This document shows, piece by piece, positions 31,163 to 40,992 of a stretch of DNA of 64,000 nt. The position numbers and the translations under genes were made by a program. The stretch comes from Noviherbaspirillum sp. L7-7A (GTDB lineage: Bacteria; Pseudomonadota; Gammaproteobacteria; Burkholderiales; Burkholderiaceae_D): NCBI RefSeq assembly GCF_019052805.1, contig NZ_JAHQRJ010000001.1:3844001-3908000 (forward strand), in the 5' to 3' direction. The stretch's first letter is position 1; each line of letters opens with the position of its first letter. The notes under the pieces are model-generated. The model was not told the origin of the DNA, did no database searches, and saw nothing but the letters and a program-made list of their open reading frames with translations.

Positions 31163-31428
31163 GAGCAAGAAAAAGGACATCCTGTTTGGCAATGGCGTCG
31201 AAGGAAGCGCCGCCGAAAAGACGGCATTTTTACATGCAGGTACGCCTCAGGCTTTTTTCTGCACGCGATGACCAAAAACCAGAAGCCCGGCAAACCGGGA
31301 CGAGCAGGGTGGCGGTTGCCGGCTCGGGGGGAATGTGTCAGTCCCACCTTTGCTCCCCGATAAAACGTCCCGGCACATTATTTTCAGGAAAATGAATAGA
31401 AATAAACAAAATCATCCGCGGCAGAGAG

Positions 31429-32805
31429 CTATTTGCTGCCCGTTCCGCTCGCCGCCAGCGCCTGCAGTGCGCCCGGCACAGTCGCTTTCATGTCCAGCAT
31501 CCGCCACTTCGCCGGATGCACATATTCCCCGTTCGGCACCAGGCTGATGCCATTCACCTCCTCGGGCAACACGAACTTGCCATCGAGTCCGGACTTGGGC
31601 AGCAGGCGGTAGTCATAACGCACCGGCAATGCAAAGGCGCTCCAGTCGACATTGAAGTTGTTGATGAAACGGCCTTCGATGCCGGTTTTCGTCCACAGCA
31701 ACTTGCTGTCCTGGTAGTAGGCTGCCTTGGCGATATCGCGCAGGCGGTCGCGCCAGCCCTTGACCTGCCCGCCGTCGAGCTTGCCCTGGCCAACCAGAAG
31801 GTTGTTCACCGCGTAGACCTGCCGCTCGCCGTCAGCTACCCGCAGCATGATGCCGCCCTGTGGACGGTCGTCGACGATGGTGTTGCTGGCCAGGTAGATG
31901 GCGTTGAGTGGCGAGCGATAGCCTTCGGCGCCGAAGGAAATGATGGTGGAATTGTCGGTCGTGGCGGACTGCTCGATGATATTGCCGACCACGTAGGCCA
32001 TGCCGCCGTTCGGGAATTCAAGCTCGTAACTGGCCTGGCCGCCCACCTCGTCGGTCAGGCGGTTGTGGAAGATCCGGTTTTCCCTGGCCCGGCTCTTCAG
32101 CAGATGGCCCTGGCGCGCATGGTGGAAATAGCTTCCGGTGACCTTCAGCATGCCGATGTCGCCCACGTACAGATTGTGGGTGCTGCCGCTGCCATCGCCA
32201 TTGTTGCCAAACTCGCTGTTCTCGATTTCCAGGGTAGCGCCCGGATCGCCGGCGGTCAGGATGCCGTTTTCACTGTCCTTGAACGAGCAGCGCTTGACCA
32301 CCAGGTGCCCTTTTTCAAAGCGGATGCCGGCGCCGTTACGGTCGGGCACCCGCGCGCCTACGAAATCGATGTCCTCCACCGTGACACGTCCGCCGCCAAT
32401 AACCCAGATGCCCTTGCCGCCGGCATGCGAGCCGGCGGCGATCAGCTTGACCCTGCCGCCGGCGCCGGCGCGGATGGTCAGCCGGTCCTGGCGCCAGGTG
32501 GCGACGTCGCCAAAGTATTCGCCGGGGGCGATGACGACCGTGTCGCCGTCCTGCGCCATCGCTGCAGCCTCGGCAATAGTGCGGATCTGGCTGTTGCCGC
32601 CGACCTGGATGATTCTGCCTTGCGGTGTAGATGTTGTAGATGTTGCAGGTGTTGTCGGCGTCAAGGCCGGCGCGGCTTTGAGAGCCGGTGCAGCCTTCGC
32701 AGCCTGCGCCAGGCAAGGCAAGGCGAGCAGTGCAGGAACGACAAGCGCGCTGCCAAGCAGCCGAATGCCAGCCGTGGAAAATTGCTTGTGGAAAGGCGGG
32801 TTCAT
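31429..32805 (-). CDS. Secreted right-handed beta-helix repeat protein
   Basis: A 458-residue exported protein. A signal peptide (GIRLLGSALVVPALLALPCL, then AQAA) is followed by an Ala/Pro/Thr-rich linker to about residue 58. A beta-helix follows, with entry motif GRIIQVGGNSQIRTIAEAAA and DGDTVVIAPGEYFGD as in pectate-lyase-like and NosD-like folds. Repeated Asn/Gly turns (ENGILTAGD, NNGDGSGSTHNLYVGDIG) support the fold. No catalytic residues can be assigned, so a polysaccharide-binding, lyase or hydrolase role is open. The start at 32805 has AAGGACG upstream. It reads convergently with the acyltransferase gene. Confidence 0.75.
   Translation of the reverse strand: MNPPFHKQFSTAGIRLLGSALVVPALLALPCLAQAAKAAPALKAAPALTPTTPATSTTSTPQGRIIQVGGNSQIRTIAEAAAMAQDGDTVVIAPGEYFGDVATWRQDRLTIRAGAGGRVKLIAAGSHAGGKGIWVIGGGRVTVEDIDFVGARVPDRNGAGIRFEKGHLVVKRCSFKDSENGILTAGDPGATLEIENSEFGNNGDGSGSTHNLYVGDIGMLKVTGSYFHHARQGHLLKSRARENRIFHNRLTDEVGGQASYELEFPNGGMAYVVGNIIEQSATTDNSTIISFGAEGYRSPLNAIYLASNTIVDDRPQGGIMLRVADGERQVYAVNNLLVGQGKLDGGQVKGWRDRLRDIAKAAYYQDSKLLWTKTGIEGRFINNFNVDWSAFALPVRYDYRLLPKSGLDGKFVLPEEVNGISLVPNGEYVHPAKWRMLDMKATVPGALQALAASGTGSK
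32626..32652. repeat. Three 9-bp tandem repeats within the beta-helix gene
   Basis: TGTAGATGT occurs twice in tandem, followed by TGCAGGTGT (two substitutions). The array encodes part of the Thr/Ser-rich linker. Copy changes would stay in frame. Confidence 0.7.
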
Positions 32806-32995
32806 GGTCGTCCTTGCGCTGCGGATCATTTCCGGGGAGGAATGATTGTACGGTAATCGGATAGGCAGAGACAGCCGTTACCTGATTGCATTGCATGAAG
32901 GGGAGCAGGAGGCGCGGGAAATGCGTTGGCGCGCGGAAAAGAAACTGGCGGCTGACCGGACAGGCCGGTCGGCCGCCATGGGGCAAAAAAGAAAA

Positions 32996-33307
32996 TCAGC
33001 CCTTGATCAGGCTCTGCAGTTCGCCCGACTCATACATCTCGGTCATGATGTCCGAGCCGCCGACGAATTCGCCTTTCACATACAGCTGCGGCACGGTCGG
33101 CCAGTTGGAATAGTCCTTGATGCCCTGGCGCACTTCCGGGTCTTCCAGCACATTGACGGTGACGATGTTCTCGGCGCCGCTGGCCTTGAGCAGCTGGATC
33201 GCCTTGCCCGAAAAACCGCATTGCGGGAACTGCGCCGTGCCTTTCATGAACAATACGACCGGATTGCCGGTCACCGTTTCTTTAATCCAGTTTTGTACAT
33301 CGCTCAT
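32996..33307 (-). CDS. grxD: Monothiol glutaredoxin, Grx4 family
   Basis: A 103-residue class II glutaredoxin with active-site CGFS ([12 protein letters not shown]), which binds a [2Fe-2S] cluster with glutathione and works with BolA-type partners such as Iba[21 protein letters not shown] is the glutathione-binding part. The ATG at 33307 with GAGG upstream is preferred over 33337, which adds ten non-family residues. It is downstream of tex. Confidence 0.95.
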   Translation of the reverse strand: MSDVQNWIKETVTGNPVVLFMKGTAQFPQCGFSGKAIQLLKASGAENIVTVNVLEDPEVRQGIKDYSNWPTVPQLYVKGEFVGGSDIMTEMYESGELQSLIKG

Positions 33308-33426
33308 TGCTGCCTCGCTTTTTAAGAGATTGCTCATTATAGGAAAAACCGCCTGCGTGCGCTGACCGACCTATCAGTCCAACTTTTAAGTCCGACCTTT
33401 AGCTGGACCTCCGGGGCGTCAGCGCG

Positions 33427-35769
33427 CTATCCCTTCAGTTTGGCAAATGCCGCCGCCATCGCGCCGGCGGGCGCCGCCTTTTCCTGGCGCTGATGCTGCG
33501 CCAGGCGCTTGCCATCGGTGCGGTCGCCACGCTGCTCGGGCTTGCTGCCGGCTGTCGGCGCGCTGTCGGACAGGCGCATGGTCAGCGCAATGCGCTTGCG
33601 CCTGGCATCGACTTCCAGCACCTTCACCTTCACCACCTGGCCGGCCTTGACCACCGTGTGCGGATCCTTCACGAAGCTGTTGGACAGCGCCGAGATATGA
33701 ACCAGCCCGTCCTGATGCACGCCAATGTCGACAAAGGCGCCGAATGCCGCCACATTCGTCACAACGCCTTCCAGCACCATGTCCGGCCGCAGGTCGCTGA
33801 TTTCCTCGACGCCTTCCTTGAAGGTGGCGGTGGTGAATTCCGGACGCGGGTCGCGGCCGGGCTTGTCCAGTTCCTTCAGGATGTCGGTGACGGTCGGCAC
33901 GCCGAACCGCTCATCCGAATATCTTGCCGGATTCAGCGATTTCAACAGGCCGCTGTCGCCAATCACCGATTTCACATCCTTTTTCAGGTCCGCGAGGATC
34001 TTTTCGACCAGCGGATACGATTCCGGATGCACCGCGGACGCATCCAGCGGATTGTCGCCATTCATCACCCGCAGGAAGCCGGCCGCCTGCTCGAAGGTCT
34101 TGTCGCCCAGGCGCGGCACCGACTTCAGCGCCGCGCGCGAGGTGAACATGCCCTTCATGTCGCGGTAGCTGACGATGCCCTGGGCCACGCTGGCATTCAG
34201 GCCAGACACCCGGGCCAGCAGCGGCGCCGAGGCGGTGTTGACATCCACGCCGACCGCATTAACGCAATCCTCGACCACCGCGTCCAGCGTGCGCGCCAGT
34301 TGCGACTGGCCGACGTCATGCTGGTACTGGCCGACGCCGATCGACTTCGGATCGATCTTCACCAGTTCGGCCAGCGGGTCCTGCAGCCGGCGCGCGATCG
34401 ACACCGCGCCCCGCAGCGACACATCCAGGTCCGGCAACTCGCGCGAAGCGAATTCGGACGCCGAATAGACCGAGGCGCCGGCTTCGGACACGACGATCTT
34501 GGTCAGCTTCATTTCCGGATGGCGCTTGATCAGGTCCTGGGCCAGGCGGTCGGTTTCCCGCGAGGCGGTGCCGTTGCCGATGGAGACCAGCGAGACCTGA
34601 TGCCTTGCGGCCAGCTGGGCCAGCGTATGCAGCGCGCCGTCCCAGTCGTTGCGCGGCTGGTGCGGATAGATGGTGGCGGTGTCGACCACCTTGCCGGTGG
34701 CGTCGACCACCGCCACCTTCACGCCGGTGCGCAGGCCCGGGTCCAGGCCCATGGTGGCGCGCGGGCCGGCGGGCGCGGCCAGCAGCAGGGATTTCAGGTT
34801 GAGCGCAAAGACGTTGATCGCCTCCAGTTCCGCCTTCTCGCGCAGTGCGCCCATCAGCTCGGTTTCCAGGTGCATCATGAGCTTGACCCGCCAGGCCCAG
34901 CGCACCGTGTCGGCCAGCCATTTATCGGCCGGCCGGCCCTTGTTGCTGATGCCGAAGCGGCTGGCGATGCGGCCTTCGCAGGGGTTGTGCGGCGCATCCC
35001 ATTTCGGCTTTTCCTCTTCGCTGTCCAGGCGCATCGTCACCGTCAGCATTTCCTCGCGGCGGCCGCGGAACAGCGCCAGCGCGCGGTGCGACGGGATGGT
35101 GGCGATGGACTCGGCATAGTCGAAATAGTCGGCGAACTTTTCGCCGGCATCCTGCTTGCCTTCCACCACCTTGGATTCGACCACCGCATGTTCCTGCAGG
35201 TAGGCGCGCAGCGAACTGAGCAGGGTGGCGTCCTCGGCGAAGCGCTCCATCAGGATCTGGCGGGCGCCGTCCAGCGCGGCCTTCACGTCGGGCACGCCGG
35301 GGTTGTCGGCGCCGTCGGTCTTGAAGGCCGGCTTCAGGTATTTTTCGGCTTCCTGTTCCGGCGACAGCGCCGGGTCGGCCAGCAAGGCGTCGGCCAGCGG
35401 CGTCAGGCCGGCTTCGGCGGCGATCTGGGCCTTGGTGCGGCGCTTCTGGCGGTAGGGCAGGTACAGGTCTTCCAGCCGGGTCTTGTCCTCGGCCAGGCTG
35501 ATCGCCTGCAGCAGCGCCGGCGTCATCTTGCCCTGTTCCTGGATCGAGGCGATCACCGCGGCGCGCCGGTCTTCCAGTTCGCGCAGGTAGCGCAGTCTTT
35601 CTTCCAGCAGGCGCAGCTGGATGTCGTCCAGGCCGCCGGTGGCTTCCTTGCGGTAGCGGGCGATGAAGGGCACGGTGGCGCCCTCGTCGAGCAGGGCGAT
35701 GGCGGCGGCAACCTGCGCCGGGCGGGCGGCCAGTTCGTTGGCCAGGCGTTGTTCAATGGAAGGCAGCAT
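33427..35769 (-). CDS. tex: RNA-binding transcription accessory protein Tex
   Basis: A 780-residue Tex/YhgF protein. It has the N-terminal helical region ([20 protein letters not shown]), a YqgF/RNase H-like domain ([18 protein letters not shown]), HhH segments ([19 protein letters not shown]) and a C-terminal S1 RNA-binding domain ([20 protein letters not shown]-like start near residue 650, with [14 protein letters not shown]). After S1 comes a charged tail of about 50 residues. Tex binds nucleic acid and affects transcription and stress survival; the mechanism is only partly known. It lies between prmC and grxD on the same strand. Confidence 0.95.
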   Translation of the reverse strand: MLPSIEQRLANELAARPAQVAAAIALLDEGATVPFIARYRKEATGGLDDIQLRLLEERLRYLRELEDRRAAVIASIQEQGKMTPALLQAISLAEDKTRLEDLYLPYRQKRRTKAQIAAEAGLTPLADALLADPALSPEQEAEKYLKPAFKTDGADNPGVPDVKAALDGARQILMERFAEDATLLSSLRAYLQEHAVVESKVVEGKQDAGEKFADYFDYAESIATIPSHRALALFRGRREEMLTVTMRLDSEEEKPKWDAPHNPCEGRIASRFGISNKGRPADKWLADTVRWAWRVKLMMHLETELMGALREKAELEAINVFALNLKSLLLAAPAGPRATMGLDPGLRTGVKVAVVDATGKVVDTATIYPHQPRNDWDGALHTLAQLAARHQVSLVSIGNGTASRETDRLAQDLIKRHPEMKLTKIVVSEAGASVYSASEFASRELPDLDVSLRGAVSIARRLQDPLAELVKIDPKSIGVGQYQHDVGQSQLARTLDAVVEDCVNAVGVDVNTASAPLLARVSGLNASVAQGIVSYRDMKGMFTSRAALKSVPRLGDKTFEQAAGFLRVMNGDNPLDASAVHPESYPLVEKILADLKKDVKSVIGDSGLLKSLNPARYSDERFGVPTVTDILKELDKPGRDPRPEFTTATFKEGVEEISDLRPDMVLEGVVTNVAAFGAFVDIGVHQDGLVHISALSNSFVKDPHTVVKAGQVVKVKVLEVDARRKRIALTMRLSDSAPTAGSKPEQRGDRTDGKRLAQHQRQEKAAPAGAMAAAFAKLKG

Positions 35770-35845
35770 TGTGTCGGAGAGGGAAAATCAAGCGTTGGAT
35801 GATACGCAAAGTACGGCTGTTAGCGAACCATGTGAGTGAATGCTG

Positions 35846-36676
35846 TCAGCGATCCGGGAGAACGCCGCCGCTGGCGCGCTCGATGCCGGCCAGGTCGCGC
35901 CAGCTCTGCACCTGGTCCCAGCCATGCAGCAGCGCGCGCACCGATTGCGCCTGGTCGTAGCCGTGCTCCATCAGCAGCCAGCCGCCCGGCCCCAGAAAGG
36001 CCGGCGCGCCGGCTACGATGGCGCGCAGGGCCGACAGGCCATCGGCATGGTCGGTCAATGCGTCCACCGGCTCGAAGCGCAGGTCGCCCTGGGACAGGTG
36101 GCGGTCGCCGGCGACGATATAGGGCGGGTTGGAGACGATCATGTCGAAGCGCCGTGGCGAGCGTGACAGTGCCGCGTACCAGTCGCTTTGCAGGAAATCA
36201 ACGTGGACGCCATTGCGGGCGGCATTGCCGCGGGCCACCTCCAGCGCGGCGGCGCTGGCGTCGAGCGCGCTGACCTGCGCGTCCGGCCTGGCATGGGCAA
36301 TCGCCACGGCGATGGCGCCGGAGCCGGTGCCCATGTCGAGCACGCTGCCGCCACGGGGCAGGCGCTCGCAGGCCAGTTCCACCAGCAGTTCGGTATCGGG
36401 ACGCGGAATCAGCACTGCCGGCGTAACGTGGAACGGCAGACCGTAGAACTCGCGCTCGCCGGTCAGGTAGGCCACCGGCTCGCCGGCCGCGCGGCGCGCC
36501 AGCAGGGCTTCCAGGCGCGCCGCTTCGGTGTCGGTCAGCAGATGGTCGGCGCGGGTGATCAGCTGCACCCGGGTCAGGCCGAGCGCATGGCACAGCAGCA
36601 CCCGGGTATCGAGTGCGTCGAGCGGCGATTGCGCCAGCACCTGGGCAATCGGGCGTCCGGCCAGGGGACTATTCAT
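35846..36676 (-). CDS. prmC: Peptide chain release factor N5-glutamine methyltransferase
   Basis: Methylates the Gln of the GGQ motif in RF1 and RF2, increasing peptide release. The 276 residues have the helical N-domain (DTRVLLCHALGL), then the AdoMet fold (VLDMGTGSGAIAVAIAHARP) and catalytic NPPYI (DMIVSNPPYIVAGD). The ATG at 36676 overlaps the dsbB stop as ATGA; a longer upstream frame runs across dsbB and is rejected. Its target gene prfA is two genes upstream. Confidence 0.96.
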   Translation of the reverse strand: MNSPLAGRPIAQVLAQSPLDALDTRVLLCHALGLTRVQLITRADHLLTDTEAARLEALLARRAAGEPVAYLTGEREFYGLPFHVTPAVLIPRPDTELLVELACERLPRGGSVLDMGTGSGAIAVAIAHARPDAQVSALDASAAALEVARGNAARNGVHVDFLQSDWYAALSRSPRRFDMIVSNPPYIVAGDRHLSQGDLRFEPVDALTDHADGLSALRAIVAGAPAFLGPGGWLLMEHGYDQAQSVRALLHGWDQVQSWRDLAGIERASGGVLPDR

Positions 36677-37158
36677 CCGCGTGCGACGCGTCGCCAGGCA
36701 GTCCAGCCCAGCGCGATGGCGAAGATTGCGAACCAGATGAAGGACCACTGCGGTATCGACAGGCCCAGGATGGGCTCGTACTCGGTGGTGCACAAACCGT
36801 CGGCCTGGAACAGGAAGGGCAGCAGTCGCGCGGTGGGAATCGTGTTGAGCGAGGTTTCCAGCGGGTCGATGCCGCAGGAAATCGTGGGATTGGCCTTGAT
36901 GTACAGGTGATAGCCGGCTACGCCCAGGCCGGCCAGCGCGGCGAAGGCGGCCAGGCCGGTGCCGGTGCGCTGGGCGCCGGCGCTGCGGCGGCCGGCGGCA
37001 ATCAGGCAGATGATGGCCACGGCGGCGAAGGCATAGCGCTGCAGCACGCACAGCGGGCAGGGCAGCATGTTCATCACATGCTGCAGGTACAGCGCCACGG
37101 CCAGCAGGATCATCGAGACCAGGGCAACGGCGAGCAATACGGGACGGTAAGGATTCAT
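36673..37158 (-). CDS. dsbB: Disulfide bond formation protein B
   Basis: Inner-membrane quinone reductase that reoxidises DsbA. About 161 residues with four transmembrane helices. The first redox pair is in LPCPLCVLQRYAF. The second periplasmic Cys pair lies in TISCGIDPLET and ADGLCTTEYEP. The start at 37158 (MNPYRPVLL) is chosen; 37170 would add four residues. It sits between prfA and prmC, with a 4-bp overlap to prmC. Confidence 0.93.
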   Translation of the reverse strand: MNPYRPVLLAVALVSMILLAVALYLQHVMNMLPCPLCVLQRYAFAAVAIICLIAAGRRSAGAQRTGTGLAAFAALAGLGVAGYHLYIKANPTISCGIDPLETSLNTIPTARLLPFLFQADGLCTTEYEPILGLSIPQWSFIWFAIFAIALGWTAWRRVARG

Positions 37159-37180
37159 TGCTTGTTCCATGAAAGGGGAA

Positions 37181-38263
37181 TTATTCGTCGTCACCCAACG
37201 CGGCCAGAAGTTCGGCCTGGTGCTCGGCGACCAGCGCACCGGTCAGTTCGTCGAGGTCGCCGTCCATGATGAAATCGAGCTTGTAGAGCGTCAGGTTGAT
37301 GCGATGGTCGGTCATCCGGCCTTGCGGGAAATTATAGGTGCGGATGCGCTCGCTGCGGTCGCCGGAGCCGATCAGCGACTTGCGGGTTGCGGCCTCCCTG
37401 GACTGCTGCTCGCGCAACTGGGCATCCTTCAGGCGCGCCGCCAGCACTTTCAGCGCCGAGGCCTTGTTCTTGTGCTGGCTGCGGTCATCCTGGCATTCCA
37501 CCACCAGGCCGGTCGGCAGGTGGGTGATGCGCACCGCCGAGTCGGTCTTGTTGATGTGCTGGCCGCCGGCGCCGGAGGCGCGATAGGTATCGATGCGCAG
37601 GTCGGCCGGATTGATGTACACATCCTCGATCTCGTCGGCTTCGGGCATCACCGCCACGGTGCAGGCCGAGGTGTGGATGCGGCCCTGGGTCTCGGTGGCC
37701 GGCACCCGCTGCACCCGGTGGCCGCCGGATTCGAACTTCAGCTTCGAATAGGCGCCCAGGCCGACGATGCGCACGATCACTTCCTTGTAGCCGCCCAGCT
37801 CGGACGGCGATTCCGACACCATTTCCACCTGCCAGCGCTGGCGTTCGGCGTAGCGGGTGTACATCCGCAGCAGGTCGCCGGCGAACAATGCCGACTCGTC
37901 GCCGCCGGTGCCGGCGCGGATCTCGAGGAAGATGTTGCGTTCGTCGTTCGGGTCCTTGGGCAGCAGCAGCTTCTGCAGGTCCAGTTCCAGCTGCTCCATG
38001 CGCGCCTTGCTGCCGGCGATTTCCTCCTGCGCGAATTCCTTCATCTCGGGGTCGGCCAGCATGTCCTGCGCGGCGACGACGTCGCGGTCGGCCTGGGTGT
38101 ACTGCTGGTACAGCTCGACCAGCGGACCGAGTTCGGCATGCTCGCGGTTGAGCTTGCGGTACTGGTCCATGTTGTCGGTGACGCCTTCCTGCATCAGGAG
38201 CGAACTGACTTCTTCCAGCCGGTTGGCGAGCTGGTCGAGTTTGGCGAGCATGGATGGCTTCAT
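37181..38263 (-). CDS. prfA: Peptide chain release factor 1
   Basis: Terminates translation at UAA and UAG. The 360 residues match the usual length. The stop-codon recognition PxT motif is PAT in [16 protein letters not shown]. The catalytic GGQ is in [19 protein letters not shown]. It lies 75 bp downstream of hemA. Confidence 0.97.
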   Translation of the reverse strand: MKPSMLAKLDQLANRLEEVSSLLMQEGVTDNMDQYRKLNREHAELGPLVELYQQYTQADRDVVAAQDMLADPEMKEFAQEEIAGSKARMEQLELDLQKLLLPKDPNDERNIFLEIRAGTGGDESALFAGDLLRMYTRYAERQRWQVEMVSESPSELGGYKEVIVRIVGLGAYSKLKFESGGHRVQRVPATETQGRIHTSACTVAVMPEADEIEDVYINPADLRIDTYRASGAGGQHINKTDSAVRITHLPTGLVVECQDDRSQHKNKASALKVLAARLKDAQLREQQSREAATRKSLIGSGDRSERIRTYNFPQGRMTDHRINLTLYKLDFIMDGDLDELTGALVAEHQAELLAALGDDE

Positions 38264-38338
38264 GGGACTTTCCGGCTAGGGCAATACAGGGAAGCGGCGG
38301 GGCCGCGGACAATCGGGAATGGCGGCAGGACCGCGTCG

Positions 38339-39622
38339 CTAGCGACGGGTACGGAACAGTTGCGGCAGCAGGGTTGCCAGGCGGGCGCGCTCGTCGCCCT
38401 GGGCATGGTGCAGCGCCTGCTGCGAGCCATGCAGGAACTTGGCGGTCAGGCCCCTGGACAGCGCGTCCAGCACCGCCTCGGCGCTGTCGCCGCGGGCCAG
38501 CATGCGGCGCGCCCGTTCCAGTTCGGCCAGGCGGATCTGCTCGCTGTTCTCATGCAGCTCCTGGATCACCGGCACCACGGCGCGGCTGTCCATCCAGTGC
38601 ATGAAGGCCTGGACCCGGGTCTCGATGATGGCTTCGGCCTGGCTGACAGCGGCCTGGCGGTTTTCCATGCCGGTCTGCACCGCCGCGCCGAGATCGTCCA
38701 CGGTGTAGAGAAACACGTCGTCCAGGCGGCCGACTTCGGCCTCGATGTCGCGCGGCACCGCCAGGTCGACCATGAAGATGGGCTTGCGGCGTCGCGCCTT
38801 GACCGCCCGCTCGACCAGGCCGAGCCCGATGATGGGCAGCGAGGACGCGGTGCAGGACACCACGATATCGAAATTGGCCAGCTGCTCGGGCAGGTCGGCC
38901 AGCATGATGGCCTGGCCGTTGAAGCGGTGCGCCAGCAGTTCGCCGCGCTCCAGCGTGCGGTTGGCAATCGTCAGGGTTTTCGGATTCTGCGCGCTGAAAT
39001 GGGTGGCGCACAGTTCGATCATTTCGCCGGCGCCGATGAACAGCACATTCTGGTCGGCTATGCGGTCGAAGATTCGCTGCGACAGCCTGACCGCCGCCGC
39101 CGCCATCGAGACGCTGTGGGCGCCGATCTCGGTGGTGCTGCGCACTTCCTTGGCCACCGCGAAGGTGCGCTGGAACATCTGGTGCAGATAGGTGCCGAGG
39201 CCGCCGGCCGCTTCGGCCTGGCGCACCGCATCCTTCATCTGGCCCAGGATCTGCGGCTCGCCCAGGACCATGGAATCCAGCCCTGATGCGACGCGGAAGG
39301 CGTGGCGCACCGCATTATCCTGCGGCAATGTGTATAGATAGGGACGCAGTTCGGCGTAGGGCAACTGGTGATAATCGGCCAGGAAGCGGGCGGTGCTGTC
39401 GATCGAGTGATCGACGCCGGCATTGAGCCGGTTGGCCGAATACAGTTCAGTGCGGTTGCAGGTGGAAAGTATCGCCGCTTCGCCGCCGCCGGGCACGCTG
39501 CCGCCGAACCAGTTGCGCGCAGCGGCAACCGCGTGACCTATCCGGTCAGCGGGGAAAGCCACCTTCTCGCGCAGCGCGAGCGGCGCAGTGTGATGATTAA
39601 GCCCGACGGCAAGGAGTTGCAT
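38339..39622 (-). CDS. hemA: Glutamyl-tRNA reductase
   Basis: First step of the C5 tetrapyrrole pathway: glutamyl-tRNA to glutamate-1-semialdehyde using NADPH. The 427 residues carry the active-site Cys in [14 protein letters not shown] and family stretches [18 protein letters not shown] and [17 protein letters not shown] (NADPH site). It heads the hemA-prfA-dsbB-prmC series. Its product feeds heme and, through biliverdin, could serve the phytochrome encoded further along. Confidence 0.97.
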   Translation of the reverse strand: MQLLAVGLNHHTAPLALREKVAFPADRIGHAVAAARNWFGGSVPGGGEAAILSTCNRTELYSANRLNAGVDHSIDSTARFLADYHQLPYAELRPYLYTLPQDNAVRHAFRVASGLDSMVLGEPQILGQMKDAVRQAEAAGGLGTYLHQMFQRTFAVAKEVRSTTEIGAHSVSMAAAAVRLSQRIFDRIADQNVLFIGAGEMIELCATHFSAQNPKTLTIANRTLERGELLAHRFNGQAIMLADLPEQLANFDIVVSCTASSLPIIGLGLVERAVKARRRKPIFMVDLAVPRDIEAEVGRLDDVFLYTVDDLGAAVQTGMENRQAAVSQAEAIIETRVQAFMHWMDSRAVVPVIQELHENSEQIRLAELERARRMLARGDSAEAVLDALSRGLTAKFLHGSQQALHHAQGDERARLATLLPQLFRTRR

Positions 39623-39649
39623 TGAAAAATGGCGGAAAATTGAGCCGTT

Positions 39650-39655
39650 ATTATA
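39650..39655 (-). promoter_or_regulatory. Putative -10 box upstream of hemA
   Basis: TATAAT on the minus strand lies 27 bp before the hemA ATG. No good -35 hexamer is seen 16-18 bp upstream. Confidence 0.35.
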
Positions 39656-39733
39656 CCGTGTCGCTCTTCATCCATCTTTCCGTGGTTCGATTAACGGACT
39701 TATCAACTAGTTCAGCGTACTTCAGGCAGTATT

Positions 39734-40453
39734 TCAATCGCCGTTGTCGCCGCCATTTCCATTGTTTTGCGACATTTGTTCCAGCCGGTAGCCATAGCTG
39801 TAGACGGGCGCGAGGCGGAAGCCGTGTTCCGGGCGCAATTGCAGCTTGCTGCGCACCCGCGATACATGGGTATCCATGGTGCGCGATGGAATCTGCACAT
39901 CGCGCGCCCATACCGCTTCGAGGATGAAGGCACGCGACAGCGGCCGGCCGAGATTGCGGAAGAACAGCAGGGCCAGGTCGAATTCCTTCTGCGTCACGTC
40001 GATCGGCTTGCCCTTCATCGTCACCCGGCCGGTGCGGGCCTGGAACACGTAGGAGCCGAACTGGATCTGCTCCACCGCATTCTGGGTGGGATATGCCCGT
40101 CGCAGCAGGGCCTGCACCCGCGCCACCAGTTCGCCGCGCCGGATCGGCTTGATCATGTAGTCGTCGCCGCCCGCAGCCAGGCCAGCCACGATGTCATCCT
40201 CGTTCGAGCGCCCGGTGATGAACAGCACCGGCAGGGTGGGCGACATCTTTTCCCTGACCCATTTGATGACCTCGGCGGCGTTGCTGTCGGCTAGTTGCCA
40301 GTGCAGCACCAGCAAGTCAAAGCTGTCGCGCTTGGCTTGCGCCATCAGCTCCTTGCCTGACGCGTAAGTATGGCAGGCATGTCCCGCTGCGGAGAGAACC
40401 TGACATACCAGTTCGCTCTGGCTGCGATCGTTATCAAGTACGGCAATTCTCAT
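39734..40453 (-). CDS. OmpR-family response regulator with degenerate receiver (Asp to His)
   Basis: A 239-residue protein with an N-terminal receiver and a C-terminal winged helix (about residues 130-230, with the recognition segment around RTMDTHVSRVRSKLQL). The acidic pocket residues Asp7 and Asp9, Thr80 and Lys102 (YMIKPIRRGE) are present. The phosphoacceptor position is His51 in LLVLHWQLAD, where the family has Asp (LLVLDWxLP). The change is one base (GAC to CAC). It may therefore act without phosphorylation. No kinase gene adjoins it; it is divergent from the AT-rich gap. Targets are unknown. Confidence 0.88.
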   Translation of the reverse strand: MRIAVLDNDRSQSELVCQVLSAAGHACHTYASGKELMAQAKRDSFDLLVLHWQLADSNAAEVIKWVREKMSPTLPVLFITGRSNEDDIVAGLAAGGDDYMIKPIRRGELVARVQALLRRAYPTQNAVEQIQFGSYVFQARTGRVTMKGKPIDVTQKEFDLALLFFRNLGRPLSRAFILEAVWARDVQIPSRTMDTHVSRVRSKLQLRPEHGFRLAPVYSYGYRLEQMSQNNGNGGDNGD

Positions 40454-40992
40454 GGCATTGGAAGTGTTAATAAGTTTGGCAAATGTTAATTACATATACC
40501 AAGTATCAACTTTCCTTACTCCAAAGTAAATTTCTACCTATCAATCTTTCACAGATTCAACATATTTACAACACTTGTCATTGTAGTATCGGTAGGAAAA
40601 GTTCTGTTACGAATGTTCGCTCATAGAACATTGACCAGATCAACGGTCGTGCGTTTCACAGGAAAATCCTTGTGGTTGACAAGGGGAGCAGAAAGTAAAG
40701 ATCAAATTAATCGCAAAAGGTTTGCGCAAATCGAACATGAATACCGACATCGGTGCCGAAGTAGACGCAGCGCAAATACAAATATTACTTATAGTAAATT
40801 TTCTTCTGCAATCTATAGTTATGTTTTTTTTAACAATATAGTTATGCTATATTGTTTCAAAATGTAAATGTTTCCTCAGGCAGGTTGCGAGGGAAACTGG
40901 TGTGAAATTTCAGGTTTTTTCGATTCAAGCCCAGCCACTCAAATTAACAAATCGAAGTGCTGCGTGTAACTGGTAGTTAATGGAGTTGCTTA
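40454..40992. other. 539-bp AT-rich intergenic region
   Basis: Clearly richer in A and T than its neighbours, especially 40780-40880. No frame here is supported; one possible 84-residue frame lacks a ribosome-binding site and family resemblance. It contains a TTGACA at 40676-40681, a strong palindrome at 40832-40856 and a partial second copy of its core (TATAGTTATG at 40814-40823, repeated at 40837-40846). It separates the degenerate response regulator from the small regulator-like gene and probably holds control sites for both. Confidence 0.5.
40832..40856. promoter_or_regulatory. Perfect AT-rich palindrome, operator candidate
   Basis: AACAATATAG, a TTATG spacer, then CTATATTGTT: ten perfect inverted base pairs. 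It is preceded by a T-run on the plus strand and not followed by one, so it is not a terminator on that strand; on the minus strand it is followed by A residues. It lies 137 bp upstream of the next gene. A dimeric regulator binding site is the simplest reading. Confidence 0.5.

Noticed and set aside
32626-32652. Phase-variable repeat in the beta-helix gene
   Set aside because: The 9-bp unit keeps the frame whatever its copy number, so on/off switching is not expected; only linker length could vary.
33493-35802. 769-codon open frame opposite tex
   Set aside because: Antisense shadow of a well-recognised gene in high-GC DNA. Its translation is His/Arg/Gln-rich with no family resemblance. The same applies to long frames opposite prfA/hemA, bphP, treY, glgX and glgB.
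36677-37051. N-terminal extension of prmC across dsbB
   Set aside because: Residues are low-complexity and unlike PrmC; the ATG at 36676 overlaps the dsbB stop in the usual ATGA manner.
40613-40867. 84-codon frame in the AT-rich gap
   Set aside because: No ribosome-binding site and no recognisable family; ends in an AT-rich repeat-like tail. Better explained as regulatory DNA.
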